Made by a program: the position numbers and the translations under genes. Positions 1 through 9,849 of a stretch of 64,000 nt of DNA are shown here, piece after piece. Under the pieces are notes generated by a model. It was not told the origin of the DNA. It ran no database searches and worked only from the letters and a program-made list of their open reading frames with translations. Numbering within the stretch: position 1 is the stretch's first letter; each line of letters opens with the position of its first letter. Source of the DNA: Microglena sp. YARC. Lineage: Eukaryota; Chlorophyta; Chlorophyceae; Chlamydomonadales; Chlamydomonadaceae. The stretch is taken from NCBI GenBank assembly GCA_022414725.1, contig CM039462.1:124253786-124317785 (forward strand), in the 5' to 3' direction.

Positions 1-1853
1 ACGCAGATGTCTGCAAACTGCTGATGGATACAAAGGTGGCTGGACTTGAGTTCAGGGCCCTGGCGAACTCTAGCGACAGCATGGCATTGTGGGAGGCTGC
101 AAAGGAAGGTCACGCAGATGTCTGCAAGCTACTGATGGATCCAAAGGTGGCTGGAATTGAGTTCAGGGCCCGGGCGAACTTTAGCGAAAGCAGGGCCTTG
201 TGGGCGGCTGCGAAGGACGGTCACGCAGATGTTTGCAAGCTGCTGATGGATCCAGCGGTGACTGGACTTGAGTTCAGGGCCCTGGCGAAATCTAGAGACA
301 GCTGGGCATTGTCTCTTGCTTCCAAGGACGGTCATGCAGATGTCTGCAAGCTGCTGATGGATCCAGCGGTGGCTGGACTTGAGTTCAGTGCCCTGGCAAA
401 CTCTAGAAACAGCTGGGCCTTGCGTGAGGCTGCAAAAGAAGGTCACGCAGATGTATGCAAGCTGCTCATGGATCTATTGGTGGCTGGAATTGAGTTCAGG
501 GCCCGGGCGAATTCTAGCGACAGCTGGGCATTGTGGGTGGCTGCACAGGAAGGTCACGCAGATGTCTGCAAGCTGCTGATGGATCCAGAGGTGGCTGGAA
601 TTGAGTTCAGGGCCCGGGCGAACTCTAGCGACAGCAGGGCGCTGGCTGCCAAGGCAGGTCACGCAGATGTCTGCGTGCTGCTGATGGATCCATAGGTGTC
701 TGGAATTGAGTTCAGGGCCCGGGCGAACCATATTAACAGCAGGGCCTTGTGGGCGGCTGCAACGAAAGGTCACGCAGATGTCTGCAAGCTGCTGATGGAT
801 CCAGCGGTGGCTGGAATTGAGTTCAGGGCCCTGGCGAACTCTAGCGACAGCTGGGCCTTGCGTGAGGTTGCAAAGGAAGGTCACGCAGATGTCTGCAAGA
901 TGCTGATGGATCCAGCGGTGGCTGGAAACGAGTTCAGAGCCCTGGCGAACTCTAGCGACAGCAGGGCATTGTGGGCGGCTGCCAAGGAAGGTCACGTAGA
1001 TGTTTGCAAGCTGCTCATGGATCCAGAGGTGGCTGGAATCGAGTTCAGGGCCCGGGCGAACTCTGTCAACAGCTGGGCCTTGTGGGCGGCTGCAACGAAA
1101 GGTCACGCAGATGTCTGCAAGCTGCTCATGGATCCAGAGGTGGCTGGAATTGAGTTCAGGGCCCGGGCGAACCATATCAACAGCAGGGCCTTGTGGGCGG
1201 CTGCGAAGGCCGGTCACGCATATGTCTGCAAGCTGCTGATGGATCCAGCAGTGGCTGGACTTGAGTACAGGGCCAGGGCGAACTCTAGTGACAGCAGGGC
1301 CTTGTGGGAGGCTTCAAAGGAAGGTCACGCAGATGTCTGCAAGCTGCTCATGGATCCAGCGGTGGCTGGACTCAAGCACATGGCCAGGGCGAACAATATC
1401 AACAGCAGGCCCTTAGGGGCGTCTGCCAAGGCAGGTCACGCAGATGTCTGCAAGATGCTCATGGATCCAGAGGTGGCTGGAGTTCAATTCAGGGCCCAGG
1501 CGAACTCTAGTGACAGCAGGGCCTTGTGGGCGGCTGCCATGGCTGGTCACGCAGATGTCTGCAAGCTGCTCATGGATCCAGAGGTGGCTGGACTTGAGTT
1601 CAGGGCCCTTGCGAACTCTAGCGACAGCATGGCCTTGTGTGCGTCTGCCAAGGCAGGTCACGCAGATGTCTGCAAGCTGCTGATGGATCCAGATGTGGCT
1701 GGAAGTGAGTTCAGGGCCCTGGCGAACTCTAGCTACAGCAGGGCTTTGGGGGCGGCTGCGAAGGCTGGTCACGCCGATGTCTGCTTGCTTTTTATGGATA
1801 CAGAGGTGTCTGGCCCCGAGTACAGGGTCCTTGTGAATCTTGACAGCAGCTAG
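1..1853 (+). pseudogene. F-box/ankyrin-like repeat gene, copy A (5' end outside window)
   Basis: About 16 tandem 37-residue ankyrin-like units are read in one frame; a typical unit contains GHADVCKLLMDP, then a VAG-(I/L)-E-(F/Y)-RA segment and a RALWAAAK helix. The 111-bp period can be read directly from successive ggtcacgcagatg words (108, 219 and so on). The N-terminus lies upstream of the window. GAG is changed to TAG at 693-695, and the same frame then stays open to 1853, so the copy is interrupted by one nonsense codon. It ends with the family's C-terminal cap (GPEYR...NLDSS). One unit near 640 lacks two residues by an in-frame deletion. The role is inferred from the complete paralogues: an F-box adaptor whose repeats bind a target protein. 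A Tc1-type element begins 11 bases after the stop. Confidence 0.8.
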
Positions 1854-1916
1854 GTCTTGTGTTACACTCAGACCGGTCAATAATGTTACAGTATATTGAA
1901 TCAATTACAATTCTCT

Positions 1917-2806
1917 ATGTACAACTTGGACAGACGGTCGATTGTTGTACACATGTACACATTGCTGCAAAGTTTGAGGAGAGTGGCTATACTTGCGAAT
2001 GTAAGCCACATGACAGTCTCGAGGTGGATCTCAAACCCCACAAAAAAAGTGTACAACCGGAATAAACCTACAAAATCGTATGTGGTCATAGAGTTCTTAA
2101 AGGCGTCATTAAAAATAGATCCATTCGCATCTCTTGCTGTTCTTCGTCATAAGGTAAAGGATGCTTTCGGATTTGAGGTATCAAAAGAATTGATTCGCGT
2201 TGTGATAAAAAGGCTTGGGCTCACAAAGAAAAAAGCAAAGTTCTTCTCCAGGCCTGATAACTTATATGAGAAAACCACGTCATTCATAAGCCAAAGGGAA
2301 CGGTTAAAAGAGGAAGGGACGACTTTTGTATCGATCGACGAAACTTCATTTGGAAGACATACGAGAGACGTGTTTGGCTACTCACCAAAGGGAGAGCTAC
2401 TGGTTGTACCGAGGTTGAGACCTAGGGTGACGACAATTTCGGCACTTTGTCTTATTCAACAATGCAAAGGAGACATTTATTTTAACATCAGGCAAGGGTC
2501 TTTCAACACGCATACTTTTGTTGAGTTTTTAGAAATTTGGACTGTCCAACTGACACAGTAATTATACTTGACAACGTTGCTTTTCACCACTCCAAGAAGG
2601 TCAAAACACTTGCAGCTTCAAGGGGGTGGGAGCTCCTATACACTCCTCCCTACTCACCTTGGTTCAACCCAATAGAAGGGGTGTTCTCCATCGTCAAACG
2701 CGATTTCTATAAAAGCCAAGATGTGTATAAGGCTTTGAGTTCTGTTAAAGAGAAACACGTAGAGGCTTTTTTTCGAAAGTCATTGAATACAATTTCTGGA
2801 CCTTGA
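1917..2806 (+). pseudogene. IS630/Tc1-family DDE transposase, frameshifted
   Basis: An N-terminal helix-turn-helix region (about residues 8-45, with NVSHMTVSRW) is followed by a DDE catalytic core: first Asp in 'SIDET', second in 'ILDNVAFHH', Glu in 'NPIEGVF'. There are 34 residues between the second Asp and the Glu, the DD34E spacing of IS630/Tc1 elements. The conserved 'YTPPYSPWFNPIE' block is present. The frame shifts near 2537-2560, between the first and second catalytic Asp, so one continuous protein is not encoded. ATG 1917 is the first in-frame ATG after the terminal repeat. Such enzymes cut and paste their element into TA dinucleotides in the nucleus, which fits the TA flanks seen here. 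Confidence 0.85.
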
Positions 2807-2910
2807 TACAAGGAAATAGATACATTGGCTACTAAATGGAGACGATAGTCAATAAAGAGCCTCCGGACAAGCGTACGCGACCGGACCGGGCGGCCAAAAT
2901 TAAGGACAAA

Positions 2911-3071
2911 TGGCGTTCCCTGCCTCCGGCCGATTTTTTTAAATTTCTAATCAGGATTTAGAGCCTCCTGAACGACTCGCTAGCTTGAGACATCAGCACA
3001 AAGGAATCACAAATCCGCTCCATACCATGTTTCGCAACCAGTCAAAATCGGCCGGGAGGCAGGAACGCCCA
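2911..3071. repeat. Palindromic element, Fanzor-side orientation, copy 1
   Basis: Left arm 2911-2940 and right arm 3044-3071 are inverted repeats; the right arm contains CGGGAGGCAGGAACGCCC. The interior matches the intergenic element of the ankyrin array when that is reverse-complemented, including AACCAGTCAAAATC and a GGAATCAC...TCCG segment. It ends 27 bases before the Fanzor frame. It could be a MITE, a promoter or a structured RNA module. Confidence 0.75.
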
Positions 3072-3097
3072 TTGACAGGAAAAACGGCGAGGGGAAC

Positions 3098-4978
3098 GTG
3101 GTAAAGTGTACACTGAGTCGGATCATAGCGGATAAGGACAACAAGGACGTTATCACCAAGGTGATTAAGGAGCGGGTCGACAGCTTATCCAAAAGGACTT
3201 ATCTTGCCGGTGTTGCGGTGAACCGGATATTAAAAGAAGTCTTCGAAGGGGTACCAGATGCGCAACTTCACACTGTAAGTGTCCATAGCGTCGACCAGAA
3301 CTTCATTCGGCAGCTTATGGTGGGGTCGAGACAGGCGCACATGGAGACGAGGGACGACGACACAGTCGAAAGGTTCTTTCACAACAACTATTGGTTTAGG
3401 GAGAAGATTGAGGGGCGCGAGGTAATTGTGAAAAAGAAGAAACAATACGTGGGTGCCATCGCTCGCTACGATGGCGATCGAAACCTGTACAGCCACGCGT
3501 CGAAGAAGTACCTGACCAATTTCAATAACCACTACAGAGTCCATCTCTCCACATGGATCAAGAAGTTCGTTTACTCGAAGGAAAACAGGATCTTGGCCAA
3601 GGAGTTCAAAGATGAGCATGGCATTGACGAGACCGTATTCCACCGATACCTCCTCTACGATATCCACTCTTGGGGAGTAAAGGAAGACCTCATAGCGATA
3701 CATTCGCTCCTACCGGAGCGAACAAAAGATGTTGCTGAAGATTCAGCAACTCGATCATCGGACGGGACGAGATCAACCGACAGTGGCTTAAGAGCGTTTC
3801 CAACAGCGCCAAGATGATCCGGTACAACGTCTTTATCAATCGATACCTCGAGGCCACAGAGGACGAGGGTTACGCCAAGCTGGTCAACATCGCTCCCATC
3901 CCAACAGTCAAGCACTCCTTCATCACGATAGACACTGACGGCCTACTGGGCGTCCTCAAGGACGTGGGTCTCGTCGAGAGTCTCGAAAAGACGCTGACGA
4001 ACAAGGAGCACTGGGAGTCGGTCTTCGATGTGGAAAACATCCGTTCTACTGGGAAAGGTGTGTTTACATGCACCATAGACACTGACGGCGTAATGGCTTG
4101 TACCCACTTTCTTAGGGCCGAGAAGAAAAAGATTTCAATCAAGGACGACAGAACGGCGATTAAGAAGCAGACCAAGACTCTCCGCGAGTGTTCCGAGTCC
4201 GACCCCAATGTGGTGGTCGTTGCAAACGACCCTGGCCGCTGCAACATTGCCTTTTTGACTTGGAAGAAAAAATAAGGTCGAAGAAAAAGATAAGGGGGGT
4301 AGGAAGAGGAAGAGGCACTGCGAGTTCGGGAGCAAGAGACTCACGCGGGAGCGTACTACGTTGAGAGCGGGGTCTTCAAATCTAGAGGTCCGACCAAGAA
4401 GTGGTTGTCTAACATCCAGGACTGCCTTGACGACCTGAAGGACAACAGTCCCAAGCGCACATCTGTAGAGTCGTTTGACGCTTACGTGACTGTAATGGTC
4501 AACCATTGGGATTCTCGATGGGGGGAGATGTCCAAGTCGCGGTGGGGCGCGCAGCGCCTGCGCTCTACGGTGGCAAGAAACGTGTCTTAGCACGCTTCTT
4601 CAACGAGGTCCAGGCGGATGTCGGTGAGAGGAAAACAATTGTCATCGCATACGGTTCTTCTAAGTTTGCCCCTGGTGGCAAGGGTAACTTTCTGTCCCTA
4701 CAACGAGCGCGTTCAATGCGTTTAGCGACCGTTTCAAGGGGCGAGTTGCCGTCATTGACGAAGTCCGTACCACAAAGATCTGGCACAAGGACAGCACCAC
4801 CGTCCTCCAGAGTGTGCAGTCCGAAAAAGAAGGGCGCACGGTTTGAGGCTTGCTATGGTGCAGTTCCACCATGGAGAACAGCAAGTTGTTTGTAAACCGT
4901 GACCTAAATGCAGCCATTAACATCCACAATTGCTTTACAATGTACCCAACCCGCCCCGGAATTCTTGCGAGGCCATAG
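3098..4978 (+). pseudogene. Fanzor (eukaryotic TnpB-like RNA-guided nuclease), multiply frameshifted
   Basis: Fragments in different frames together cover a Fanzor-type protein: N-terminal and wedge-like region 3098-3817, RuvC-I in 3814-4275, central region 4405-4590, then short frames up to a RuvC-III motif. RuvC-I reads 'VVVANDPGRCNI', aligning with 'GVDPGRSNI' of the second Fanzor. A 'VIAYGSSKF' block matches 'CVAYGSAITK' there. RuvC-III reads 'NRDLNAAINI' (4895-4924). At least three frame changes separate these parts, so no active nuclease is made. The first frame opens at a GTG, so the true start may be lost. Fanzors are guided by an RNA made from the 3' end of the element and cut DNA. 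The gene lies inside the TA-flanked element downstream of the transposase. Confidence 0.8.
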
Positions 4979-5143
4979 AAATATTGCAAACTGGAAGTTG
5001 TGGTAGGACGCACAATTGATTACAAGCTGACAGGTTCTTTACAGAACGCAGTGTCGAGCGAAGTGTTGAAGATAAACACATACAAGAGGATTTTGGGGGG
5101 GACTCGGCATAATTATGTAAACATAATTTCCCTTGTCCGAGTG
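4979..5143 (+). other. Fanzor 3' region and right transposon end
   Basis: Non-coding sequence from the Fanzor stop to the TIR. It is closely matched at 55010-55126 and partly, on the minus strand, at 39215-39310. Conservation across copies beyond the coding region is what a guide-RNA (omega/fRNA) segment plus terminus would show, but no RNA structure was computed. Confidence 0.5.
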
Positions 5144-5149
5144 TAGACA

Positions 5150-5469
5150 AGACACGTTTATTTCTAGCCACCGTAGAGCAAACTTTTCAGAAATGCGTTC
5201 AGTTTGCTCAAGCAAAAATATATATTCCAGATGTAGCAGAAATATTTGATTATGAGGCAGGAACGCTTTGAAAATGATTATTGATGCGCACGATGTGAGC
5301 CAGCACGTTGACTTTTCAGGCTACTTTGAAGATGTAACTAACTTCTGTGTCTTTACAGTCCTTGAATGTTTTGTGTCAATCAATCTCCTCAAGACAATAT
5401 TTGTTGTATTGACAAGATCGGTCACAAAACTTGATGAAAGAAAGAAAGACAATTTGCACCAGTACATTT
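5150..5469. repeat. Conserved intergenic block downstream of ankyrin-array genes
   Basis: A block starting cacgtttatt...ccaccgtagagc and containing cacgatgtgagccagcac and caggctactttgaagatgt follows nearly every array gene, complete or shortened (6855-7206, 9375-9514, 11134-11432, 12493-12791, 14407-14527, 17993-18233, 20071-20426, 22603-22742, 24364-24662, 25726-26026, 29364-29723). In the copies after D, E and K it is open for about 112 codons; in the others it is frameshifted or shortened. It is either a decayed ORF or a long 3' flank and regulatory segment. No domain was recognised. Confidence 0.6.
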
Positions 5470-5634
5470 GTTACTGCTTTCCGGAGGGATTTTGACTGGT
5501 TTCGGATTCTTGTCTGGTCGGAATCGCAATTCCGAGGAGAGCCAAATCTCTAGTTGGCGAGTGAGTGAGTCGTTCGTACGGCTCTAACTTCTGCTTGGAA
5601 AATTCAAAAAAATCGCCGGGAGGCAGGAACATCC
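5470..5634. repeat. Palindromic element upstream of copy B
   Basis: The left arm (gttactgctttccggaggg) is degenerate; the right arm 5604-5634 contains CGCCGGGAGGCAGGAAC. It is the same element as at 9515 but has more mismatches in the left arm. Confidence 0.6.
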
Positions 5635-5697
5635 ATTCTGTACCGCTTAAAGATACCGCCAGGCAAGTGCCGCTTGCATGCCAGGAAAGTGCAACCC

Positions 5698-5755
5698 ATG
5701 GTTTATAGGGTTTATAGGGTTTATAGGGTTTATCCCAACTCGGTATTTATTTATA
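5698..5755 (+). promoter_or_regulatory. GGGTTTATA array and TATA-like box, copy B promoter
   Basis: Four copies of a 9-base GGGTTTATA unit are followed by an AT-rich TATTTATTTATA box 35 bases before the ATG. The same arrangement, with two to four 9-mers, precedes copies D (9758-9815), E (11669-11729), F (13028-13085), G (14757-14803), H (16613-16665), I (18475-18532), K (22985-23043), L (24897-24955), M (26267-26325), O (32385-32445) and P (34468-34525). It is absent before C and J. The promoter role is inferred from position and conservation. Confidence 0.55.
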
Positions 5756-5789
5756 CCATCCTGTGCGCTTGCATGCATTTACATCGAAC

Positions 5790-6791
5790 ATGCAGTCGCA
5801 CACGCGATCATCGTTTCCAATCCTTACGTGTCCCCATGACATTCTTGATCGTATTGCCATATTATCTTCCAACCCAAAGATTGTATTAGTGTGTAAAACT
5901 CTGCACGACAGATTTTCGGGATGGCCCCTTACCGGACTGATCCAACCATCACAGCGAGTTGGAAAGGTGATGGCGAAAGGGGGGCGCGCCGACCTTCTAG
6001 AAGCATGCTTGGTGTCCAATCCTCTTGTACAGGTTAAGGGGGCCCTACAATTGAGGGCGAACCAAAATGAAAACAATCTTCTCTATGTGGCTGCCAAGGA
6101 AGGTCACGCAGATGTCTGCAAGCTGCTGATGGATCCAACAGTGGCTGGAATTGAGTTCAGGGCCCGAACGAACTCTGTCGACAGCAGGGCCTTGAGGGCG
6201 GCTGCAAAGGCAGGTCACGCAGATGTCTGCAAGCTGCTCATGGATCCAGAGGTGACTGGAATTGAGTTCAGGGCCCAGGCAAACTCTGTCGACAGCAGGG
6301 CCTTGAGGAAGGCTGCAAAGGAAGGTCACTCAGATGTCTGCAAGCTGCTGATGGATCCAGCGGTGACTGGACTTGAGTTCAGGGCCCGGGCGAACTCTAG
6401 CGAAAGCTTGGCCTTGCGTGAGGCTGCCAAGGCAGGTCACGCAGATGTCTGCAAGCTGCTCATGGATCCAGCGGTGGCTGGACTTGAGTTCTGGGCCCGA
6501 GCGAACTCTAGCTACAGCCGGGTCTTGTGGGCGGCTGCCAGTGAAGGCCACTCAGATGTCTGCAAGCTGCTGATGGATCCAGAGGTGGCTGGACTTGAGT
6601 ACAGGGCCAGGGCGAACCATATCAACAGCAGGGCCTTGTGGGCGGCTGCCAATGAAGGTCACGCAGATGTCTGCAAGCTGCTGATGGATCCAGAGGTGGC
6701 TGGAATTGAGTACAGGGCCCGGGCGAACTCTAGCGACAGCATGGCCTTGTGTGCGTCTGCCAAGGCAGGTCACGCAGATGTCCGATTTTGA
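5790..6791 (+). CDS. F-box/ankyrin-like repeat protein, copy B (3' frameshift)
   Basis: A protein of 333 residues. Residues about 12-45 (PHDILDRIAILSSNPKIVLVCKTLHDRFSG) resemble an F-box, the motif that docks onto Skp1 in SCF ubiquitin ligases. Seven 37-residue ankyrin-like units follow. ATG 5790 is chosen because MQSHTRSSFP is the start shared by other copies and lies 35 bases after the TATA-like box. Near 6782 the sequence lacks four bases (TGCT) present in sister copies, so the frame ends at 6791 and the usual C-terminal cap (to 6850) is lost. Probably a target-recruiting adaptor in the host ubiquitin system, by analogy with F-box and ankyrin proteins of large DNA viruses. Confidence 0.75.
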   Translation: MQSHTRSSFPILTCPHDILDRIAILSSNPKIVLVCKTLHDRFSGWPLTGLIQPSQRVGKVMAKGGRADLLEACLVSNPLVQVKGALQLRANQNENNLLYVAAKEGHADVCKLLMDPTVAGIEFRARTNSVDSRALRAAAKAGHADVCKLLMDPEVTGIEFRAQANSVDSRALRKAAKEGHSDVCKLLMDPAVTGLEFRARANSSESLALREAAKAGHADVCKLLMDPAVAGLEFWARANSSYSRVLWAAASEGHSDVCKLLMDPEVAGLEYRARANHINSRALWAAANEGHADVCKLLMDPEVAGIEYRARANSSDSMALCASAKAGHADVRF

Positions 6792-7206
6792 TGGATCCAG
6801 ATGCGGCTGGCCCCGAGTACAGGGCCCTTGTGAATCTTGACAGCAGCTAGGTCTTGTGTTAGGAAAGACACGTTTATTGCCACCGTAGAGCATGTATTTA
6901 TCCACTCTCCTCAAACTTTTCAGCAATGTGTTCAGTTTTCTCAAGCGAAAATATCGCTGCGTGTGCCCAATAATTCCAGATGTAGCATAAATATTTGATT
7001 ATGAGGCAGGAACTCTTTGAAAATGATTATTGATGCGCACGATGTGAGCCAGCACTTTGACTTTTAAGGCTACTTTGAAGATGTAACTAACTTCTGTGTC
7101 CTTGAATGTTTTGTGACAATCTCCTGAATGTATGAAAGATCGGTTACAAAACTTGATGAAACTTGAATTACTTAAAGTAATAAAGAAATATGTAGTTACA
7201 TCGAAC

Positions 7207-9374
7207 ATGCAGTTGCACACGCGATCATCGTTTCCACTCCTTGCGTGTCCCCATGACATTCTTGATCGTATTGCACTATTCTCTTCCAATCCCAAGATTG
7301 TATTAGTGTGTAAAACTCTGCATAACAGATTTTCTGGATTGCCCCTTACCGGACAGATCCAACCACCACAGAGAGTTGGAGAGATGATGGCGAAAGAGGG
7401 GCGCGCCGACCTTCTAGCAGTATGCTTGGTGTCCAATCCTCTTGTACAAGTTGATGGGGCCCTACAATTGAGGGCGAACCAAAATTAAAAACAAGCTTCT
7501 CTATGTGGCTGCCAATGAAGGTCACGCAGATGTCTGCAAGCTGCTGATGGATCCAGAGGTGGCTGGAATTGAGTTCAGGGCCAGGGCGAACCATATCAAC
7601 AGCATGGTCTTGTGGCTGGCTGCCAAGGCAGGTCACGCATATGTCTGCAAGCTGCTCATGGATCCAGAGGTGGCTGGACTTGAGTTCAGAGCCCTGGCAA
7701 ACTCTAGAAACAGCAGGGCATTGGGGGCGGCTGCCAAGGAAGGTCACGCAGATGTCTGCAAGCTGCTCATGGATCCAGATGTGGCTGGAATTGAGTTCAG
7801 GGCCAGGTGCGAACCATATGAACAGCTGGCCTTGCGTGAGGCTGCCTATGCAGGTCACGCAGATGTCTGCAAGATGCTGATGGATCAGAGGTGGCTGGAC
7901 TTGAGTACATGGCCCTGGCGAACTCTACGAACAGCGGGGCCTTGTGGGAGGCTGCCAAGGCAGGTCACGCAGATGTCTGCAAGCTGCTCATGGATCCAGC
8001 GGTGGCTGGACTTGAGTACATGGCCCTGGCGAACTCTAGAGACAGCATGGCCTTGTGTGAGGCTGCCAAGGCCGGTCACGCCGATGTCTGCTTGCTGCTC
8101 ATGGATCCAGCGGGTGGCTGGAATTGAGTACAGGGCCCGGGCGAACAATATCAACAGCAGGCCTTGGGGGCGGCTGCTAGAGAAGGTCACGCAGATGTCT
8201 GCAAGCTGCTTATGGATCCAGCGGTGGCTGGACTTGAGTATAGGGCCCGGGCGAACGCTAGCGACAGCTGGGCCTAGTGTGAGGCTGCGAAGGAAGGTCA
8301 AACCGATGTCTGCTTGTTTTTGATGGATCCAGCGGTTGCTCGACCTGAGTATAGGGCCCTGGCGAACTCTAGCGACAGCAGGGCCTTGTGGGAGGCTGCC
8401 AATGAAGGTCACGCAGATGTCTGCAAGCTGCTGATGGATCCAGCTGTGGTTGGACTTGAGTACAGGGCCCTGGCGAACTCTATCGACAGCAGGCCTTGTG
8501 TGCGGCTGCCAAGGAAGGTCACGAAGATGTTTGCAAGATGCTCATGGATCCAGCGTGGCTGGAATTGAGTACATGGCCCTGGCGAACTCTAGAGACAGCA
8601 GGCATTGTGTGCGGCTGCCAAGGAAGGTCACGCAGATGTCTGCAAGCTGCTCATGGATCCAGCGGTGGCTGGACTTGAGTACAGGGCCAGGGCGAACCAT
8701 ATAAACAGCAGGGCATTGTGGCTGGCTGCCAAGGCAGGTCACGCCGATGTCTGCAAGCTGCTCATGGATCCAGAGGTGGCTGGATTGAGTACAGGGCCAG
8801 GGCGAACCATATCAACAGCAGGGCCTTGGGGGCGCTGCAAAGGCAGGTCACGCAGATGTCTGCTTGCTGCTCACGGATCCAGCGGTGGCTGGAATTGAGT
8901 ACAGGGCGGGCGAACAATATCAACAAGCAGGGCCTTGGGGGAGGCTGCCAAGGCAGGTCACGCAGATGTCTGCAAGCTGCTGATGGATCCAGAGGTGCTG
9001 GACTTGAGTTCAGGGCCCTGGCGAACTCTTAGCGACAGCAGGGCCTTGTGGGCTGCTTGCCAAGGCAGGTCACGCAGATGTCTGCAAGCTGCTGATGGAT
9101 CCAGCGGTGGCTGGAATTGAGTTCAGGGCCCGGGCGAACTCTGTCAACAGCAGGGCCTTGCGGTCGGCTGCCAAGGCAGGTCACGCAGATGTCTGCAAGC
9201 TGCTCATGGGATACAGCGGTGGCTGGACCCAAGTACAGGGCCAGGGCGAACTCTGCCAACTGCTGGGCATTGTGTGAGCTGCAAAGGAAGGCACGCAGAT
9301 GTCTGATTGCTTTGATGGATGTAGAGGTGGCTGGCCCCGAGTACAGGGCCATTGTGAAACTTGACAGCAGCTAG
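7207..9374 (+). pseudogene. F-box/ankyrin-like repeat gene, copy C
   Basis: Near-identical to copy J (20427-22602) but with many single-base losses or gains, for example an added G near 8113 and lost bases near 7885, 8165 and 8555. The frame is broken repeatedly. The first 90 codons encode the F-box-like domain, and about 16 ankyrin-like units follow in alternating frames. The upstream flank lacks the palindrome, the 9-mer array and the TATA-like box found before most copies; instead the conserved block runs straight into 'acatcgaacATG'. Breaks at homopolymers suggest either decay or poor base calling in this copy. Confidence 0.8.
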
Positions 9375-9514
9375 GTCTTGCCACCGTAGAGCAAGTATTT
9401 ATCCACTCTCCTCAAAATTTTCAGGCTACTTTGAAGATGTAACAGTCCTTGAATGTTTTGTGTCAATCAATCTCCTGAAGACAATATCTGTTGTATTGAC
9501 AATTTGCACTAGTT

Positions 9515-9679
9515 GTTCCTGCATCCCGGAGGGATTTTGACTGGTTTCAGAATCTGGTCTGGTCGGAATCGAAATTCATCGGAGAGCTAAATCTCTGGTT
9601 GGCGAGTGAGTGAGTCGTTCGTACGGCTCTAACTTCTGCTTTGAAAATTCAAAAGAATCGCCGGGAGGCAGGAACACCC
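9515..9679. repeat. Palindromic element upstream of copy D
   Basis: Left arm gttcctgcatcccggaggg, right arm ccgggaggcaggaacaccc, about 120 bases between. Followed by cttgcagatacc and the 9-mer/TATA block. Confidence 0.7.
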
Positions 9680-9849
9680 ATTCTATACCGCTTGCAGATA
9701 CCACCAGGAAAAGTGCCTCTTGCCGCTTGCCTTTTGCATGCCAGGAAAGTGAAACCAGGGTTTATAGGGTTTATAGGGTTTATAGGGTTTATTCCCAACT
9801 CATTATTTATTATATACCATCCTGTGCGCTTGCATGCATGAACATCAAA

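Larger units (their letters stand above)
1865..5143 (+). mobile_element. Composite Tc1/IS630-like transposon carrying a Fanzor gene
   Basis: The 3' flank of intact family members reads gtcttgtgttaggaaagac. Here it breaks after 'gtgtTA' (TA at 1863-1864) and resumes after 'TA' at 5144-5145 as gacaagacacg. The left end starts CACTCAGACCGG and the right end finishes CCTTGTCCGAGTG, whose reverse complement starts CACTCGGAC. These are short terminal inverted repeats flanked by TA, the target of Tc1/mariner and IS630 elements. The transposase (1917-2806) and the Fanzor (3098-4978) therefore appear to share one element. Both genes are broken, so it is probably immobile. Remnants of both ends recur near 54.7-55.1 kb and of the right part near 39.2-39.6 kb (minus strand). 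Association of Fanzor with mariner-type elements is known; that this is a single unit is inferred from the flanks. Confidence 0.72.

Noticed and set aside
5698..5734. Telomeric repeat (TTTAGGG type)
   Set aside because: The unit is the 9-mer GGGTTTATA, only two to four copies, always in gene promoters rather than at an end.
9610..9849. Upstream extension of ankyrin copies with 'RVYRVYRVY' or 'FIGFIGFI' peptides
   Set aside because: Translation of the GGGTTTATA array and palindrome; the conserved start is the ATG after the TATA-like box.
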